From Candidatus Neomarinimicrobiota bacterium (lineage in GTDB: Bacteria; Fidelibacterota; UBA8477; JABMPR01), in the NCBI GenBank assembly GCA_016784545.1, contig JADHUM010000015.1, positions 1 through 63,060 of the forward strand: a DNA stretch of 63,060 bases. Direction: 5' to 3'. Both the position numbers and the translations under genes were made by a program. Below are positions 7,907-17,756 of the stretch, piece by piece. The notes beneath the pieces were generated by a model. That model was not told the origin of the DNA and ran no database searches. It saw only the letters and a program-made list of their open reading frames with translations. The first letter of the stretch is position 1; the number at the start of each line of letters is the position of its first letter.

Positions 7907-7988
7907 ATCAGGGATTGCTTACCCCTAAAGACATAGTTGCTCTCGCTTTTCGATCAATAAATTTCAGTCTATAAAGGTCTCGGAACCT

Positions 7989-9233
7989 GTGGCTGTATTT
8001 CCAGTGAGTAAATTCACACTTCTCGTTAATCGTAATATCTCCTTTCTGTGGGTGGGGCAACTCGTTTCCCAAGCCGGTGACAGTATTACACATATGGCTG
8101 TTATCTGGTTGATGCTGGACATCACGGGATCGCCTTCCATGACAGGTTTTATTGCCTTCGCTGCCACTGCTCCCGCGCTAATTTTTGGATTGTTTTCAGG
8201 TGTACTGGCTGATCATTATCGGCGTAGAACGCTCATGCTCATTAGCGATATCGCTCGATTTTTTCTCATCCTGCTCATCCCCCTATTCTACTCTTTGGAT
8301 ATGCTAAGCCCCCTGCTTCTGGCTACAATTGTTTTTGCTGCTGCATCCTTTGGAACCCTTTTTAATCCTGCCAGGGACGCCATCATCCCTGAGTTGGTTC
8401 ATAAATCTCAGCTGCTGAAGATCAATGCTCTAATCCAGTCGACTGGCTACCTTGCCTATTTTGTCGGTTTATTTGGTGCTGGTATGCTTCTCTCCGCCCT
8501 GGGTATAGTGAATCTCTTTTTTCTAGATTCAGGAACCTTTTTAATATCATTTCTCATGATTATGCTGATTTCATATAAACGTGGTGAGAAACGAGCAACT
8601 ACTTATGAAAACCGGCATCTTTCCGAGCTCAAAAAGGGCTTAAGATATGTCATTTATGAAGACCGCCGACTTTTCTGGATCATTCTAATAACAGCATTGA
8701 ATAATCTTTTTATCATGGGTCCTGCCGTGGTGGGTACGCCATTGCTAATCAAAGAGGTCTGGGATGGAAGTGGTAGAGATTTTGCCTTCATTGAGTCCAG
8801 TTACGGAGTAGGCATGCTCATTGCCACAATCTTTGTATATCGTTATGCCAGCAGATACAAAAAGGGGACCTGGCTCATGCTGGGATTGATTTATGATGGA
8901 CTAACCTTCATCCCTCTCTATTGGGTGGGACGTCTTGGTTTTGATCCGTTTTGGTTGACCCTATCAATCATATTTATCCATTCTCTGGGTATCCCGTTTA
9001 TACAGGTTACCAGAACCACTCTGATCCACTCCCTGGTTCCTGGACATATGCAGGGACGTGTTTTTTCTATGGTTAATCTTGCCGTCATTGGTGTGATGTC
9101 AATTTCAGTCGCCTTGACGGGTGTTCTGGCGGAATGGATTTCACCTCGCACCATTTTCCTTTTAATTGGAGTGGGCGCGGCCATGAGCGGTTTGATGGGA
9201 TTATCAATGAAAACAATACGAGATGCGGATTAA
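7989..9233 (+). CDS. MFS exporter (MFS_3/EntS-like)
   Basis: A 414-residue, 12-helix major facilitator of the MFS_3/EntS-like branch, which usually exports siderophores, drugs or other small molecules. The N-terminal segment FLWVGQLVSQAGDSIT and the loop 2-3 motif A (GVLADHYRRRTLM, about residue 73) are diagnostic. The substrate cannot be read from the sequence. The start is GTG at 7989; a second GTG at 8004 is possible. The stop overlaps the start of the Nudix gene (TAATG), so the two are translated together. Confidence 0.8.
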   Translation: MAVFPVSKFTLLVNRNISFLWVGQLVSQAGDSITHMAVIWLMLDITGSPSMTGFIAFAATAPALIFGLFSGVLADHYRRRTLMLISDIARFFLILLIPLFYSLDMLSPLLLATIVFAAASFGTLFNPARDAIIPELVHKSQLLKINALIQSTGYLAYFVGLFGAGMLLSALGIVNLFFLDSGTFLISFLMIMLISYKRGEKRATTYENRHLSELKKGLRYVIYEDRRLFWIILITALNNLFIMGPAVVGTPLLIKEVWDGSGRDFAFIESSYGVGMLIATIFVYRYASRYKKGTWLMLGLIYDGLTFIPLYWVGRLGFDPFWLTLSIIFIHSLGIPFIQVTRTTLIHSLVPGHMQGRVFSMVNLAVIGVMSISVALTGVLAEWISPRTIFLLIGVGAAMSGLMGLSMKTIRDAD

Positions 9234-9841
9234 TGGATCATTTTATCCCTAATCTGAGCAAACTCCTAAAACAGCCCCTACCTGGCTGGACGGCTCAAAA
9301 GCACCTCATGCCAGAGGGACGTGAATTAGAAATCCTTGGTCATAATCTACATCCTGCAGCCGTGCTGATCTCCCTTTACCATCAAGATGGAGAGTGGCTT
9401 TTTCCGTTGATTCGACGAACGGTGGATGGTTTTGCTCACAGCGGGCAAATTGCTCTCCCAGGCGGCCGACGGGATGGTGCTGAGAGCGATATCCAAACTG
9501 CTTTGCGGGAAGCCCATGAAGAGGTAAATATTTTACCCGAAAATGTTGAGGTGATTGGAAAGACCAGTGTGCTGCCCATCCCTGTGAGTAATCATATCGT
9601 TCAACCTGTGGTGGGATATACTCAGCATAAACCAGACTTCATCCCAGAGCCCAAAGAGGTTGCAGAGATATTTAGTGTTTCGATTACGTCACTCTGTGAA
9701 AGGGAAATTCAATACGAATTGCGACACTTTAAAAAGCAAGACTGGGAAATCCCATTTTTTGAAATAAATGGACACAAAGTTTGGGGAGCCACAGCCATGA
9801 TCTTAAGTGAGTTTCGGACCCTGGTGACTAAAGTGGTCTAA
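9233..9841 (+). CDS. Nudix hydrolase, CoA-pyrophosphatase type
   Basis: A 202-residue Nudix protein. The Nudix box begins at about residue 76 (GGRRDGAESD, then REAHEEVNI). The catalytic REx2EE core is intact, although the usual Gly of EExG is Asn. Upstream lies the CoAse-type signature (LIRRTVDG, SGQIALPGG). Such enzymes split CoA or related dinucleotides into 3',5'-ADP and phosphopantetheine. The start at 9233 shares one base with the MFS stop. A longer in-frame reading would overlap the MFS gene by 100 bases and is rejected. Confidence 0.82.
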   Translation: MDHFIPNLSKLLKQPLPGWTAQKHLMPEGRELEILGHNLHPAAVLISLYHQDGEWLFPLIRRTVDGFAHSGQIALPGGRRDGAESDIQTALREAHEEVNILPENVEVIGKTSVLPIPVSNHIVQPVVGYTQHKPDFIPEPKEVAEIFSVSITSLCEREIQYELRHFKKQDWEIPFFEINGHKVWGATAMILSEFRTLVTKVV

Positions 9842-9930
9842 TTGGAGTCTGCCTTTAAACTTTTCTTTCACAACGAAACAAACGAAATCCACAAAAATAT
9901 TTAATACTATTTCGTAATATCCGTCAAATT

Positions 9931-9965
9931 CGCCTGCCTTGCCGTAGCTGTATAGCGCAGGCAGG
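9931..9965. repeat. Palindromic intergenic element
   Basis: CCTGCC (9933-9938) pairs with GGCAGG (9960-9965), with further partial pairing inside. No T run follows. It lies between convergent genes and resembles short GC-rich intergenic palindromes that occur in multiple copies in related genomes; copy number cannot be judged here. Confidence 0.4.
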
Positions 9966-9967
9966 TT

Positions 9968-10018
9968 GTAAAAAACTGTAGTAGCGTCTGTTTAGAACTA
10001 ACATTATAGACAGACACT
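9968..10018 (-). terminator. Terminator of the minus-strand HD gene
   Basis: On the minus strand TAGTGTCTGT (10018-10009) pairs with ACAGACGCTA (9990-9981) with one wobble, and a run of six Ts follows. It is placed immediately after the HD-domain gene. Confidence 0.55.
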
Positions 10019-10020
10019 AA

Positions 10021-10596
10021 TTATTCTAGCGCTGTACCGGCCAGACCCACTTCCTGGGCAACACCTGTCAAAGCATCAATCACAAATTGGAAATGTTCAT
10101 TCTCATCAAGCTCAAGTTCCAGAATTCCCTGGACGATATCATCTCTATTGACGCTGGCAGCGAAGGACTTTTGTTTCAACTTTTTCCTGATTGATCTTGA
10201 CACCACATCACGAACGGCTTTACTTGGCCGAACATAGGTCACTGCAAAAACAAATCCCACCAACTCATCGACGGCAAACAAAGATTTGGCCATCACTGTT
10301 TTTCTTTCCACACCTGTATATTCAGCATGTCCCATAATAGCATCTAGGATTTCCTGGGGATATCCCAGTCCTTTGAGAATTTCGACGCCCTTATAGGGAT
10401 GCTCTTCAGCAGTTGGATATTTTTCATAATCAAAATCGTGAAGCAAGCCTGTGATACCCCAGACCTCAGGGTCACCCCCATATTTGCCTGCCATGGCGCG
10501 CATGGTGGCTTCTACCCCAAGGGCATGTTTTCTCAAAGAATCACTCACTGTGTATTCACACAGCAAATCCCAGGCTGATTGGCGATCGAGCACCAT
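10021..10596 (-). CDS. HD-domain phosphohydrolase
   Basis: A 191-residue cytoplasmic HD-superfamily protein. Metal ligands are visible: His24, the HD pair at 53-54 (GLLHDFDYEKYP), His66 and His near 91 (AIMGHAEY), with an Asp near 109. Single-domain HD proteins of this size hydrolyse nucleotides or nucleotide-like phosphomonoesters; the substrate is unknown. GGGAGG lies six bases before the ATG. It stands alone, with a terminator behind it. Confidence 0.8.
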   Translation of the reverse strand: MVLDRQSAWDLLCEYTVSDSLRKHALGVEATMRAMAGKYGGDPEVWGITGLLHDFDYEKYPTAEEHPYKGVEILKGLGYPQEILDAIMGHAEYTGVERKTVMAKSLFAVDELVGFVFAVTYVRPSKAVRDVVSRSIRKKLKQKSFAASVNRDDIVQGILELELDENEHFQFVIDALTGVAQEVGLAGTALE

Positions 10597-10661
10597 GATT
10601 GACCTCCCTAATTGTTAAATGTACCGAATATATTAGGAGACAGGGTTAACCTGTCTATCCA

Positions 10662-11669
10662 TTAGAACAAGTCAAACTCTCCAATATTGAGGCCCACTCC
10701 CACTCTGTGCGTTTGACCGGCAACAGTGGTTAGTTCTGAAAATCCAGTGCCATAATGAAGATCTATATATTTTGTCCGGATGCGTGCTCCAACCTGAAAC
10801 TGATCTAAAGCATTGCGACCCAATTGAATAAATAGTTGATTCTGAAACCCGATTTCCAGACCCGTGGCATATCCCCAGGTTTCCTTATTCAGCTCAGCTT
10901 GTTTCCCGGTAAGCGAGACCTCAGCCTGGACAATGGGATGGATGATGAAGGGGATATTTTCAAAGTTTATATAATAGTCAGCGCCCAGAAATAGTTGAGG
11001 TGCATATACTTCAGTGAGACCAGAGCTCCAGAACAGGGTTGTACTCAGAACATCTGTCACTTCAATACCCAGACGCATTTTCTCAATGGGCTGGTATAAC
11101 AAACCGCCATGAAATCCCACTCCAAAACCGCTTTCAGAATACAAATCGTGATACAGCAGGCGTGCGGTTCCGTGTACAGCAAGCTTTGGGTTAAGCAGAT
11201 GAGAATAACCTAATTCGGCTAAAAATTGCTGTGTGCTAAAATAACTGATGGAGTTTATGTTCAGGCGTTCCCCTGGATCCAGCTCACCATTATCCTCGGT
11301 TCCATCTGAATCGTTGGTACCTGAAACCCCATCCGTCCCGTAATCCAGTAAGGACTTGCGAGTATCTGCAATACCACTTACGCCACCGCGAAATATTAGC
11401 AGCGACCAATTATCTTTGATACCGCTGAGGACATCTGTCTGGTAGACACCTCCAAAACCTTCTGTATGTTGAAAACCAAGTTTTTGATCCCGTCCAGAGA
11501 GATAGGCCACATTGGATCCAGGACTTGGGTTGGCCATGGGCAGGGCCTTGATATTTCCAAGCGCATAGGCATCGATAGACATACCCAGGACGAATGGATC
11601 TTCTCCATAGGAAACAGATTCAGCCAGTAAAACGGCAGGAAGGAAGATAAGAAGTGATAAATATTTCAT
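10662..11669 (-). CDS. PorV/PorQ-like outer-membrane protein
   Basis: A 335-residue protein. The chosen ATG (11669) puts a signal peptide first (MKYLSLLIFLPAVLLAESV). The mature part has alternating aromatic beta strands and ends in Phe (GVGLNIGEFDLF), typical of an outer-membrane barrel. An early segment (GMSIDAYALGN, MANPSPGSNVAYLS) resembles the 'GARALGMG...NPA' start of the PorV/PorQ family found in the Bacteroidetes group. An Asp-rich insert (DSDGTEDNGELDPGE) could bind Ca2+. It starts 37 bases after mutS on the same strand, so it is probably co-transcribed. The exact function is unknown. Confidence 0.6.
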   Translation of the reverse strand: MKYLSLLIFLPAVLLAESVSYGEDPFVLGMSIDAYALGNIKALPMANPSPGSNVAYLSGRDQKLGFQHTEGFGGVYQTDVLSGIKDNWSLLIFRGGVSGIADTRKSLLDYGTDGVSGTNDSDGTEDNGELDPGERLNINSISYFSTQQFLAELGYSHLLNPKLAVHGTARLLYHDLYSESGFGVGFHGGLLYQPIEKMRLGIEVTDVLSTTLFWSSGLTEVYAPQLFLGADYYINFENIPFIIHPIVQAEVSLTGKQAELNKETWGYATGLEIGFQNQLFIQLGRNALDQFQVGARIRTKYIDLHYGTGFSELTTVAGQTHRVGVGLNIGEFDLF

Positions 11670-11706
11670 AGAAAGCTTACGCCTTTGAGGTATCCATGGT
11701 TCCTGA

Positions 11707-14328
11707 CTAGTTATCTTCGCCGATGCTCTTGGCCATCTCATCTAAAAGCACCATTGCTTCAAGAGGTGTCATCTGGTCCAGCTTTAACCCCTTAAGCTTG
11801 TCACGGAGCACCCGCTCCTGCTTATCAAAAAGGGACATCTGGTGGGTATCAAAGGTTGGAGTGGACTCACTAATTTCATCGGAGCGTACACTAATTTCGC
11901 CAGAATCAAGATCAGACAGGATTTCATTGGCACGCTGGATCACCGGCAGGGGCACTCCTGCCATCTGAGCTACATGGATACCATAAGACTTGCTGGCACC
12001 ACCAGGAACTATCTTCCTCAGGAAGATGACCTTCTCATCGTATTCACGGACAGCCACATTGTAATTCTTCAAACGGGGCAGAATGCCTTCCAGCTTGGTT
12101 AATTCATGATAATGTGTGGCAAAAAGAGTGCGGGCGGCCTGTTCGGTTTTTCCATGGAGATATTCAATAAGGGCCCAGGCAATGGCCAGGCCATCGTAGG
12201 TGGAAGTTCCACGGCCGATCTCATCCAGGAGGATCAGGCTGCGTTGAGTGGCATTGTTGAGAATGTTGGCAGTTTCATTCATTTCAACCAGAAAAGTTGA
12301 TTCTCCACCAGCCAGGTTATCTGAGGCACCAACGCGAGTAAAGATTCTATCCACCATACCGATTTTAGCCTTATCGGCTGGAATAAAGCAACCAATCTGT
12401 GCCAGAAGCACCAACAGCCCTACCTGTCGCAGATAAGTGGACTTCCCTGCCATATTTGGACCGGTAATTAACAATATCTGATCTGCTGAAGCGTCGATAA
12501 GCAGATCATTGGGAATGAAGGCCTCATCTACAGGGAGCAACTGTTCTATAACAGGATGCCGCCCATTGCTGATCTCAATTTGGAGACTTTGGTTCAGTTC
12601 AGGACGACAGTAGTTTCGGTCATAGGATATTTTTGCAAAGGTACTTACCACATCCAGCCTGGCGATAAAATCAGCAATCGCCTGGATATTGACAGCTTCT
12701 GTCAGCACCTGGATTCTGAGATCATCAAATATTTCGTACTCCCGGGCTGTATAGCGCTCTTCAGCATGAAGAACCTTTTCTTCATATTCTTTGAGCTCTT
12801 CAGTAATAAAGCGCTCAGAATTCACCAGGGTCTGTTTGCGGATATAATCTTCAGGAACCAGATCTTTGTGGGTGTTGGTAATATCTATATAGTAGCCAAA
12901 TACGCGGTTGTAGCCAATTTTCAGGGATGAAATTCCCAGACGCTGTCTTTCAGTAGCTTGAAATTCCACCAGCCAGGCCTTGGCATTGCGGGCAATACCG
13001 CGAATCTCATCCAACTCAGGGTCAATGCCATCACGGATTAACCCCCCATTCTTTACGGAAACGGGTGGTTCATCTACAATAAGACGTTCCAGCTCGGCAA
13101 GGAGTGGACTGACATCAGGTAAGGCTTCGACGTGGAGACCAATTTTATGAATATGCTTGTCGTCAAGAAGCTTCGCAAGTTCGGGTAATAGCTGGATGGA
13201 ACTTCTAAGACCTGCCAAATCACGGCCTGAGCCACGGGTTGAACTCAATTTTGAAAGCAATCGTTCCAGATCGGCGATTTGCTTTAATATTTCGCGCAGC
13301 TTCTGACGTAATTCTGAATGTTCAAAAAAGACCTGCACCTGATCCAGGCGATTCTCGATGCGCTCTTTGTCTAAAAGGGGCTTGTGGAGCCAATCACGGA
13401 GAAGTCGACCACCACCAGAGGTTACAGATTCATCCAGGGCAGAAATCAGGGTCCCCTCATCACCACCCCTGAGGGATCGGAACAATTCAAGGTTTCGGAG
13501 TGAATCATCATCAATGGTCATCCAGTCATCGGCACTGAGACTCTGAATTCCGGTCACGTGTTTCAAATCCCGACCCTGGTAACTCTGCAAATAATACAAT
13601 ATGGCACCGGCTGCCGAAGTCCCGGCTTTCATCCCGCTCATCCCAAAACCCTTGAGTCCCTGGGTTTTGAATTGTTTGGTAAGCTCACTCTGTGCAAAAT
13701 CTATATTGAAAACCCAGCTCTCTACTCTGGTTATTAACCATTTTCCATGGCCAAGATAGGATTCCGATTCAGAATCATCCTCAGACAACAATATTTCACG
13801 GGGGGACAAACCAGCGAGAAACGCCCTCAATTGATTAGGGAGAAGCTCCAAAACACTGAATTTCCCAGTTGATACATCCAGGAAGGATAAGCCAATTCGT
13901 TTATTCCCGGCAAAAACACAAACCAGATAATTGGACTCCTTGGCAGTCAGGAAATGTTCGCTCATGGCGGAGCCTGGGGTGGCAACTTCCACGACCTGTC
14001 TTTTTACAATACCCTTGGCTTGTTTGGGATCCTCCACCTGTTCGCAAATGGCCACACGCAGACCCGCCTGCATATATTTATAAAGGTATGCATCCAGGGC
14101 ATGATAGGGAAATCCCGCCAGAGGAACCTTGGCAGCCTTGCCGTTGGAACGACTTGTAAGGGTTATACCCAGGACTTTTGAAGTAACTTTGGCATCATCG
14201 CCAAAGGTTTCATAGAAATCGCCCATACGATATAAAAGCAATACATCGGGATACTTGGCCTTGATCTCCAGATATTGTTTCATGAGTGGCGTCGTGCCAT
14301 CATCGGTCTTTTTTTGCTTTGCTGACAT
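11707..14328 (-). CDS. mutS: DNA mismatch repair protein MutS
   Basis: An 873-residue MutS of the usual length. The mismatch-reading motif GDFYETF (Phe38-x-Glu40) is at the N-terminus. The Walker A GPNMAGKST lies near 626, followed by DEIGRGTSTYDG (Walker B/signature) and the ATHYHEL switch. It recognises mismatches and recruits MutL, which is not in the window. The C-terminal helix-turn-helix dimer region is present (TPLEAMVLLDEMAKSI). No strong ribosome-binding site precedes the ATG. Confidence 0.96.
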   Translation of the reverse strand: MSAKQKKTDDGTTPLMKQYLEIKAKYPDVLLLYRMGDFYETFGDDAKVTSKVLGITLTSRSNGKAAKVPLAGFPYHALDAYLYKYMQAGLRVAICEQVEDPKQAKGIVKRQVVEVATPGSAMSEHFLTAKESNYLVCVFAGNKRIGLSFLDVSTGKFSVLELLPNQLRAFLAGLSPREILLSEDDSESESYLGHGKWLITRVESWVFNIDFAQSELTKQFKTQGLKGFGMSGMKAGTSAAGAILYYLQSYQGRDLKHVTGIQSLSADDWMTIDDDSLRNLELFRSLRGGDEGTLISALDESVTSGGGRLLRDWLHKPLLDKERIENRLDQVQVFFEHSELRQKLREILKQIADLERLLSKLSSTRGSGRDLAGLRSSIQLLPELAKLLDDKHIHKIGLHVEALPDVSPLLAELERLIVDEPPVSVKNGGLIRDGIDPELDEIRGIARNAKAWLVEFQATERQRLGISSLKIGYNRVFGYYIDITNTHKDLVPEDYIRKQTLVNSERFITEELKEYEEKVLHAEERYTAREYEIFDDLRIQVLTEAVNIQAIADFIARLDVVSTFAKISYDRNYCRPELNQSLQIEISNGRHPVIEQLLPVDEAFIPNDLLIDASADQILLITGPNMAGKSTYLRQVGLLVLLAQIGCFIPADKAKIGMVDRIFTRVGASDNLAGGESTFLVEMNETANILNNATQRSLILLDEIGRGTSTYDGLAIAWALIEYLHGKTEQAARTLFATHYHELTKLEGILPRLKNYNVAVREYDEKVIFLRKIVPGGASKSYGIHVAQMAGVPLPVIQRANEILSDLDSGEISVRSDEISESTPTFDTHQMSLFDKQERVLRDKLKGLKLDQMTPLEAMVLLDEMAKSIGEDN

Positions 14329-14375
14329 CTAATTAATATAGACTATAATTACATATTACGAATTAGGAATGTGGA

Positions 14376-16229
14376 CTAGAGTTCCTCACCGACCCAGCGT
14401 CTGACATCTCCATCGCGAAGGAGTAAGCCTTTGCGCTCGGCATAGTTCAGCATGGGTAGGATGTACTTCCTGGTGGTAGGGATGAACTCTCGCAACTGTG
14501 CCACAGTCAATTCAGGATTACTTCTGAACCATTTTTTCAGAGCCTCTATGAAGTAATCAACCTGAACGTTGAGCAAGTGGAAATCCTTATCGATGCGCAC
14601 CAGCTCCTTATGCTGAATCATCCACTGGAGGACTGAATACTCCTGAGCATTCAAAGATCCTTTCAACTCATCCATGGAGGGTGATGAAAAATTGGAATGA
14701 TTGAAAATATCCACGATTTTTTGTTTTGCCTGTTCATCTCCTTTGTCCAGAGTGCCCTGATGCCCGGATAGCTGCCAGAGATCACCTTGATTCTTAAGGA
14801 TGCCCTCTCCCAGAGCAGAGGCCAGGACAAATTCACGATTGGCTTGGCCCAGATCGGTCAGTTTCTCTCTGGGTAAACCCTTGCCAAGCGGTTCTTTCTC
14901 ATGGTAATTCTCTAGAACCTGTTGGATTTGAGCAAGGCTCCTGGCATATAGTGAGCGTTTGATGAACTTATCCTGGTGACTTTTAAAATCCTCTGATTTC
15001 TGGAGCAAGGTGTGAACCTTGGACTCTGCCACACTGAGATAGCGGGCAATTTCTCGTCTATTTAAGGGCCGATTAAAGAAATCCATTGTGGCGTTTATCA
15101 AAACAGATAGATCATCTGTTATTAGGGATTTAAGAATCGGAAGATGCTTATCCTGCTTCTTCAATCGATGGTCCATGGCCCAGAGTAATTCGGCGCCACC
15201 AAGAGTCTCCTCAGGGGATAGATATCGGATGACCATTTTTTCCTTAAAGCCTGCTGAAATCGATTCTTCAAAGAAGAATTGTGCCATCATGGTTTGACCT
15301 GGATCGCATTGGTTGGCTTCCAGGAGATGGACTCGGGCCTCACGTTTTCCTGTTCCAACATGGACATGGATACGATCTGCTTCTTTGACCGGCTTTTTCC
15401 AGTGCGGCAAGACACTCAACTCTGCTACCCAGGTGGTCCCCGTCTGAAACATGCCAGGACTGCCCAGAAAGGCACCCCTACCCAGTTCTTCGACGCTGGC
15501 ACCACCGAGATTGATAGCTCCCCGATCACCAAATTTGATTTTATCCACTTCAAGATGATGGGACTGGAGTCCACGCACGGGAAAGGTACTTTCCTGTGGA
15601 AAAAGCTCCACACTTTGACCTTTTCTCAACTCATGGGAGAGCACGGTTCCAGTTACAACTGTACCGAAACCTTTGACTGAGAAAACCCGATCAATGGGAA
15701 GACGAAAGACACCCTGCCTATCCTGACTTTTTATTTCAGAAATGGTTTGATCGAGAGCTCCTCGCAAATCTTCAATTCCCTGCCCCGTTGTGGCTGACAC
15801 AGGGATAATTTTGGTGTCAGGATAGCCCCTGTCAGTGAGATAGGTGGCCACTTCTTCAGCAACCAATTCAAGCCAGTCAGGATCAACGAGATCTGATTTG
15901 TTCAGAGCCACCAGAATTTTTCTAATGCCAAGAATGTGCAAAATATCCAGGTGTTCACGGGTCTGGGGCATAACCCCATCATCAGCAGCAATCACCAGCA
16001 TGGCGGCATCCACAGTGCTGACTCCAGTGACCATGTTCTTAATGAACTTTTCGTGGCCGGGGACATCGATAAAGGTGACATCTTCACTATAAAAGGCGAT
16101 ACCAATATCTATGGTCACACCCCGTCGTTTTTCTTCCTCGAGACGATCTGTATCCACACCGGTGAGTGCTTTGACCAGAGCTGTTTTTCCGTGGTCAATA
16201 TGACCGGCTAATCCGATTACTTTTTGCAT
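14376..16229 (-). CDS. selB: Selenocysteine-specific elongation factor SelB
   Basis: A 617-residue translation GTPase with G1 GHIDHGKT (9-16), G3 DVPGH (55-59) and G4 NKSD (110-113). EF-Tu-like domains 2 and 3 follow, and then a C-terminal array of winged-helix domains (about 370-617) that binds the SECIS hairpin. It delivers Sec-tRNA to UGA codons. I take ATG 16229, with AGGT five bases upstream; a 16-codon longer reading lacks family similarity. selA lies on the same strand 1.5 kb upstream, with a transporter gene between. selC and selD are not in the window. Confidence 0.93.
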   Translation of the reverse strand: MQKVIGLAGHIDHGKTALVKALTGVDTDRLEEEKRRGVTIDIGIAFYSEDVTFIDVPGHEKFIKNMVTGVSTVDAAMLVIAADDGVMPQTREHLDILHILGIRKILVALNKSDLVDPDWLELVAEEVATYLTDRGYPDTKIIPVSATTGQGIEDLRGALDQTISEIKSQDRQGVFRLPIDRVFSVKGFGTVVTGTVLSHELRKGQSVELFPQESTFPVRGLQSHHLEVDKIKFGDRGAINLGGASVEELGRGAFLGSPGMFQTGTTWVAELSVLPHWKKPVKEADRIHVHVGTGKREARVHLLEANQCDPGQTMMAQFFFEESISAGFKEKMVIRYLSPEETLGGAELLWAMDHRLKKQDKHLPILKSLITDDLSVLINATMDFFNRPLNRREIARYLSVAESKVHTLLQKSEDFKSHQDKFIKRSLYARSLAQIQQVLENYHEKEPLGKGLPREKLTDLGQANREFVLASALGEGILKNQGDLWQLSGHQGTLDKGDEQAKQKIVDIFNHSNFSSPSMDELKGSLNAQEYSVLQWMIQHKELVRIDKDFHLLNVQVDYFIEALKKWFRSNPELTVAQLREFIPTTRKYILPMLNYAERKGLLLRDGDVRRWVGEEL

Positions 16230-16344
16230 ACTGACCTGGAAATTTGAAACTTGAAACTTGGAGGGGTAGGTCTCCATTTAATTCCATCATCATTAGCAAA
16301 GTAATTCATTGTATCAAGTTTATCCCAATTTCTAGTTTCAAATT

Positions 16345-17610
16345 TCAATTCAGAATGAAGTGCCAGATTAGAAAGAAGAGTGCAAAGCCAGCCAGGAAAG
16401 CCATGCTAACCCAGTTAAATAGCAAAAGTTTTGGACCAGGTCTTCCCTCCTCTGGCATCCATGGGCCAGTCACTGCCCGATAATTGATATAGGCCAGGAT
16501 GGGGGCTGTCAGAAATGCCAGGGTTGTGGCCAGATCGACAAGTAGGGTCATGCCGCTCATAAAGAGACCAATAATAACCAGGCTTCCTCCCAGCACGATC
16601 ACCATCCAGATCCAGTAGAGTGACCTATTATCTTTTCCATCATATCTGTGGGGAAATACTATTTCTGTGGACCGTTTTAATACTCTGGGAAAGGCATCTG
16701 TCACAGTAAGGGTCGTACTAAACATGGTGGTAAGCGCCGCAACGGCCACTACTGGATAACTCCAGCTTCCCAGGGTTGAGGTATACAGGGTTATGAATTG
16801 ACCAGCAAACTTGCTCCCCGAGGGTGAGAATGATTCACCGGTGCCATACATGATAAGACCGCCTAAACTCAGAAAACCAAGGGCTAGAATAGCTGTCCCA
16901 AAATATCCCAACCTGAAATCAAACAGTGAATCTGCCAGGCTTGGCGCTGACCCAGTTTCTTTGCGTCTTTCAATAGTCCAGAGTGAATGCCATACAGAAA
17001 TATCAATGGCAGAAGGCATCCAGCCAATGAGGGCTACCATAAAGGAGACCCCTGCAACATTCCAAAGTTGTGGTCGAATAAAATCCACTTTTGCTGATGA
17101 ACCATGCCCGAGGGCCGTCAAAACAGCCACAATGGTTGAAATGCTCAAAATCACGATGATCAGCTTAATCAACTTGTCAAGAACCCGATATTTCCCAATG
17201 GTTAATACTCCTGCGCAAACGGCAAGAATCACAGCGCTCCAGGCCAGGGGGCTCATACTGGTACCAAAAATTTTTGATGCCAATCCTGCAGTTACAATGG
17301 TAACCGCTGCCTGAAGGACAAACATGGTCCCAAAGGTTGGAATCAGGAAGGCTACCAGCGCCCATTTACCCACCCGTTGATAGCCATCGAGGAGACTTTC
17401 ACCCATGGCGGCTGCATACCGGGGACCGAATTCAAAGGCAGTATATTTGAAAATATTTGCTACTACCACAACCCAGAGTAAGGCAAAACCATAATTCGCA
17501 CCAGCCCGGGTACTCTGGACCAGATGGGAAACACCGACTGCAGCTCCAGCCCATAATAGACCAGGACCTAAGGCTTTGAGACGTGATTGCCACTTGATAG
17601 AGCTATTCAT
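16345..17610 (-). CDS. Nramp-like transporter lacking canonical metal-site motifs
   Basis: A 421-residue membrane protein with about 11 helices and clear Nramp architecture (ALGPGLLWAGAAVGVS, STRAGA at helix 1). In classical Nramp/MntH proteins helix 1 carries DPGN and helix 6 carries MPHN. Here the equivalent places read VGVS and WMPSAIDIS. The canonical Mn2+/Fe2+ ligands are therefore missing, and the substrate may be another ion or a non-metal. It lies between selA and selB on the same strand, a position that could be incidental. ATG 17610 is chosen from ribosome-binding sequence and family start; a longer reading adds an implausible Arg/Pro-rich leader. Confidence 0.75.
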   Translation of the reverse strand: MNSSIKWQSRLKALGPGLLWAGAAVGVSHLVQSTRAGANYGFALLWVVVVANIFKYTAFEFGPRYAAAMGESLLDGYQRVGKWALVAFLIPTFGTMFVLQAAVTIVTAGLASKIFGTSMSPLAWSAVILAVCAGVLTIGKYRVLDKLIKLIIVILSISTIVAVLTALGHGSSAKVDFIRPQLWNVAGVSFMVALIGWMPSAIDISVWHSLWTIERRKETGSAPSLADSLFDFRLGYFGTAILALGFLSLGGLIMYGTGESFSPSGSKFAGQFITLYTSTLGSWSYPVVAVAALTTMFSTTLTVTDAFPRVLKRSTEIVFPHRYDGKDNRSLYWIWMVIVLGGSLVIIGLFMSGMTLLVDLATTLAFLTAPILAYINYRAVTGPWMPEEGRPGPKLLLFNWVSMAFLAGFALFFLIWHFILN

Positions 17611-17637
17611 ATGCCTAGTTCCTTTACTAGTCTTCGC

Positions 17638-17725
17638 GAGTCCGTCTGGACGCGGCGATCTCGGTCCGATCATTAACCAAGAGGTCGGAGATTGCCACGC
17701 TCATTTCATTCGCTCGCAATGACTT
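17638..17725. repeat. REP-like intergenic palindrome cluster
   Basis: Upstream of the transporter lie several interrupted inverted repeats: GTCC/GGAC, ATCTC/GAGAT, and a segment with GAGATTGCCACGCTC and CGCTCGCAATGAC. These resemble REP sequences dispersed in many bacterial genomes. Base composition is visibly more GC-rich than the surrounding spacer. No gene is present. Confidence 0.45.
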
Positions 17726-17756
17726 AAAACGAAAATTTTAATGATCAAATAATACT

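Noticed and set aside
9134-9232. 33-codon N-terminal extension of the Nudix gene
   Set aside because: It overlaps the MFS coding sequence; the ATG at 9233 overlapping the MFS stop gives the family-typical start.
12556-12930. 124-codon open frame antisense to mutS
   Set aside because: It lies wholly inside mutS on the opposite strand and has no independent evidence.
16811-17314. 167-codon open frame antisense to the Nramp-like gene
   Set aside because: It is a shadow of a well-supported membrane protein gene and its translation has no family resemblance or start signal.
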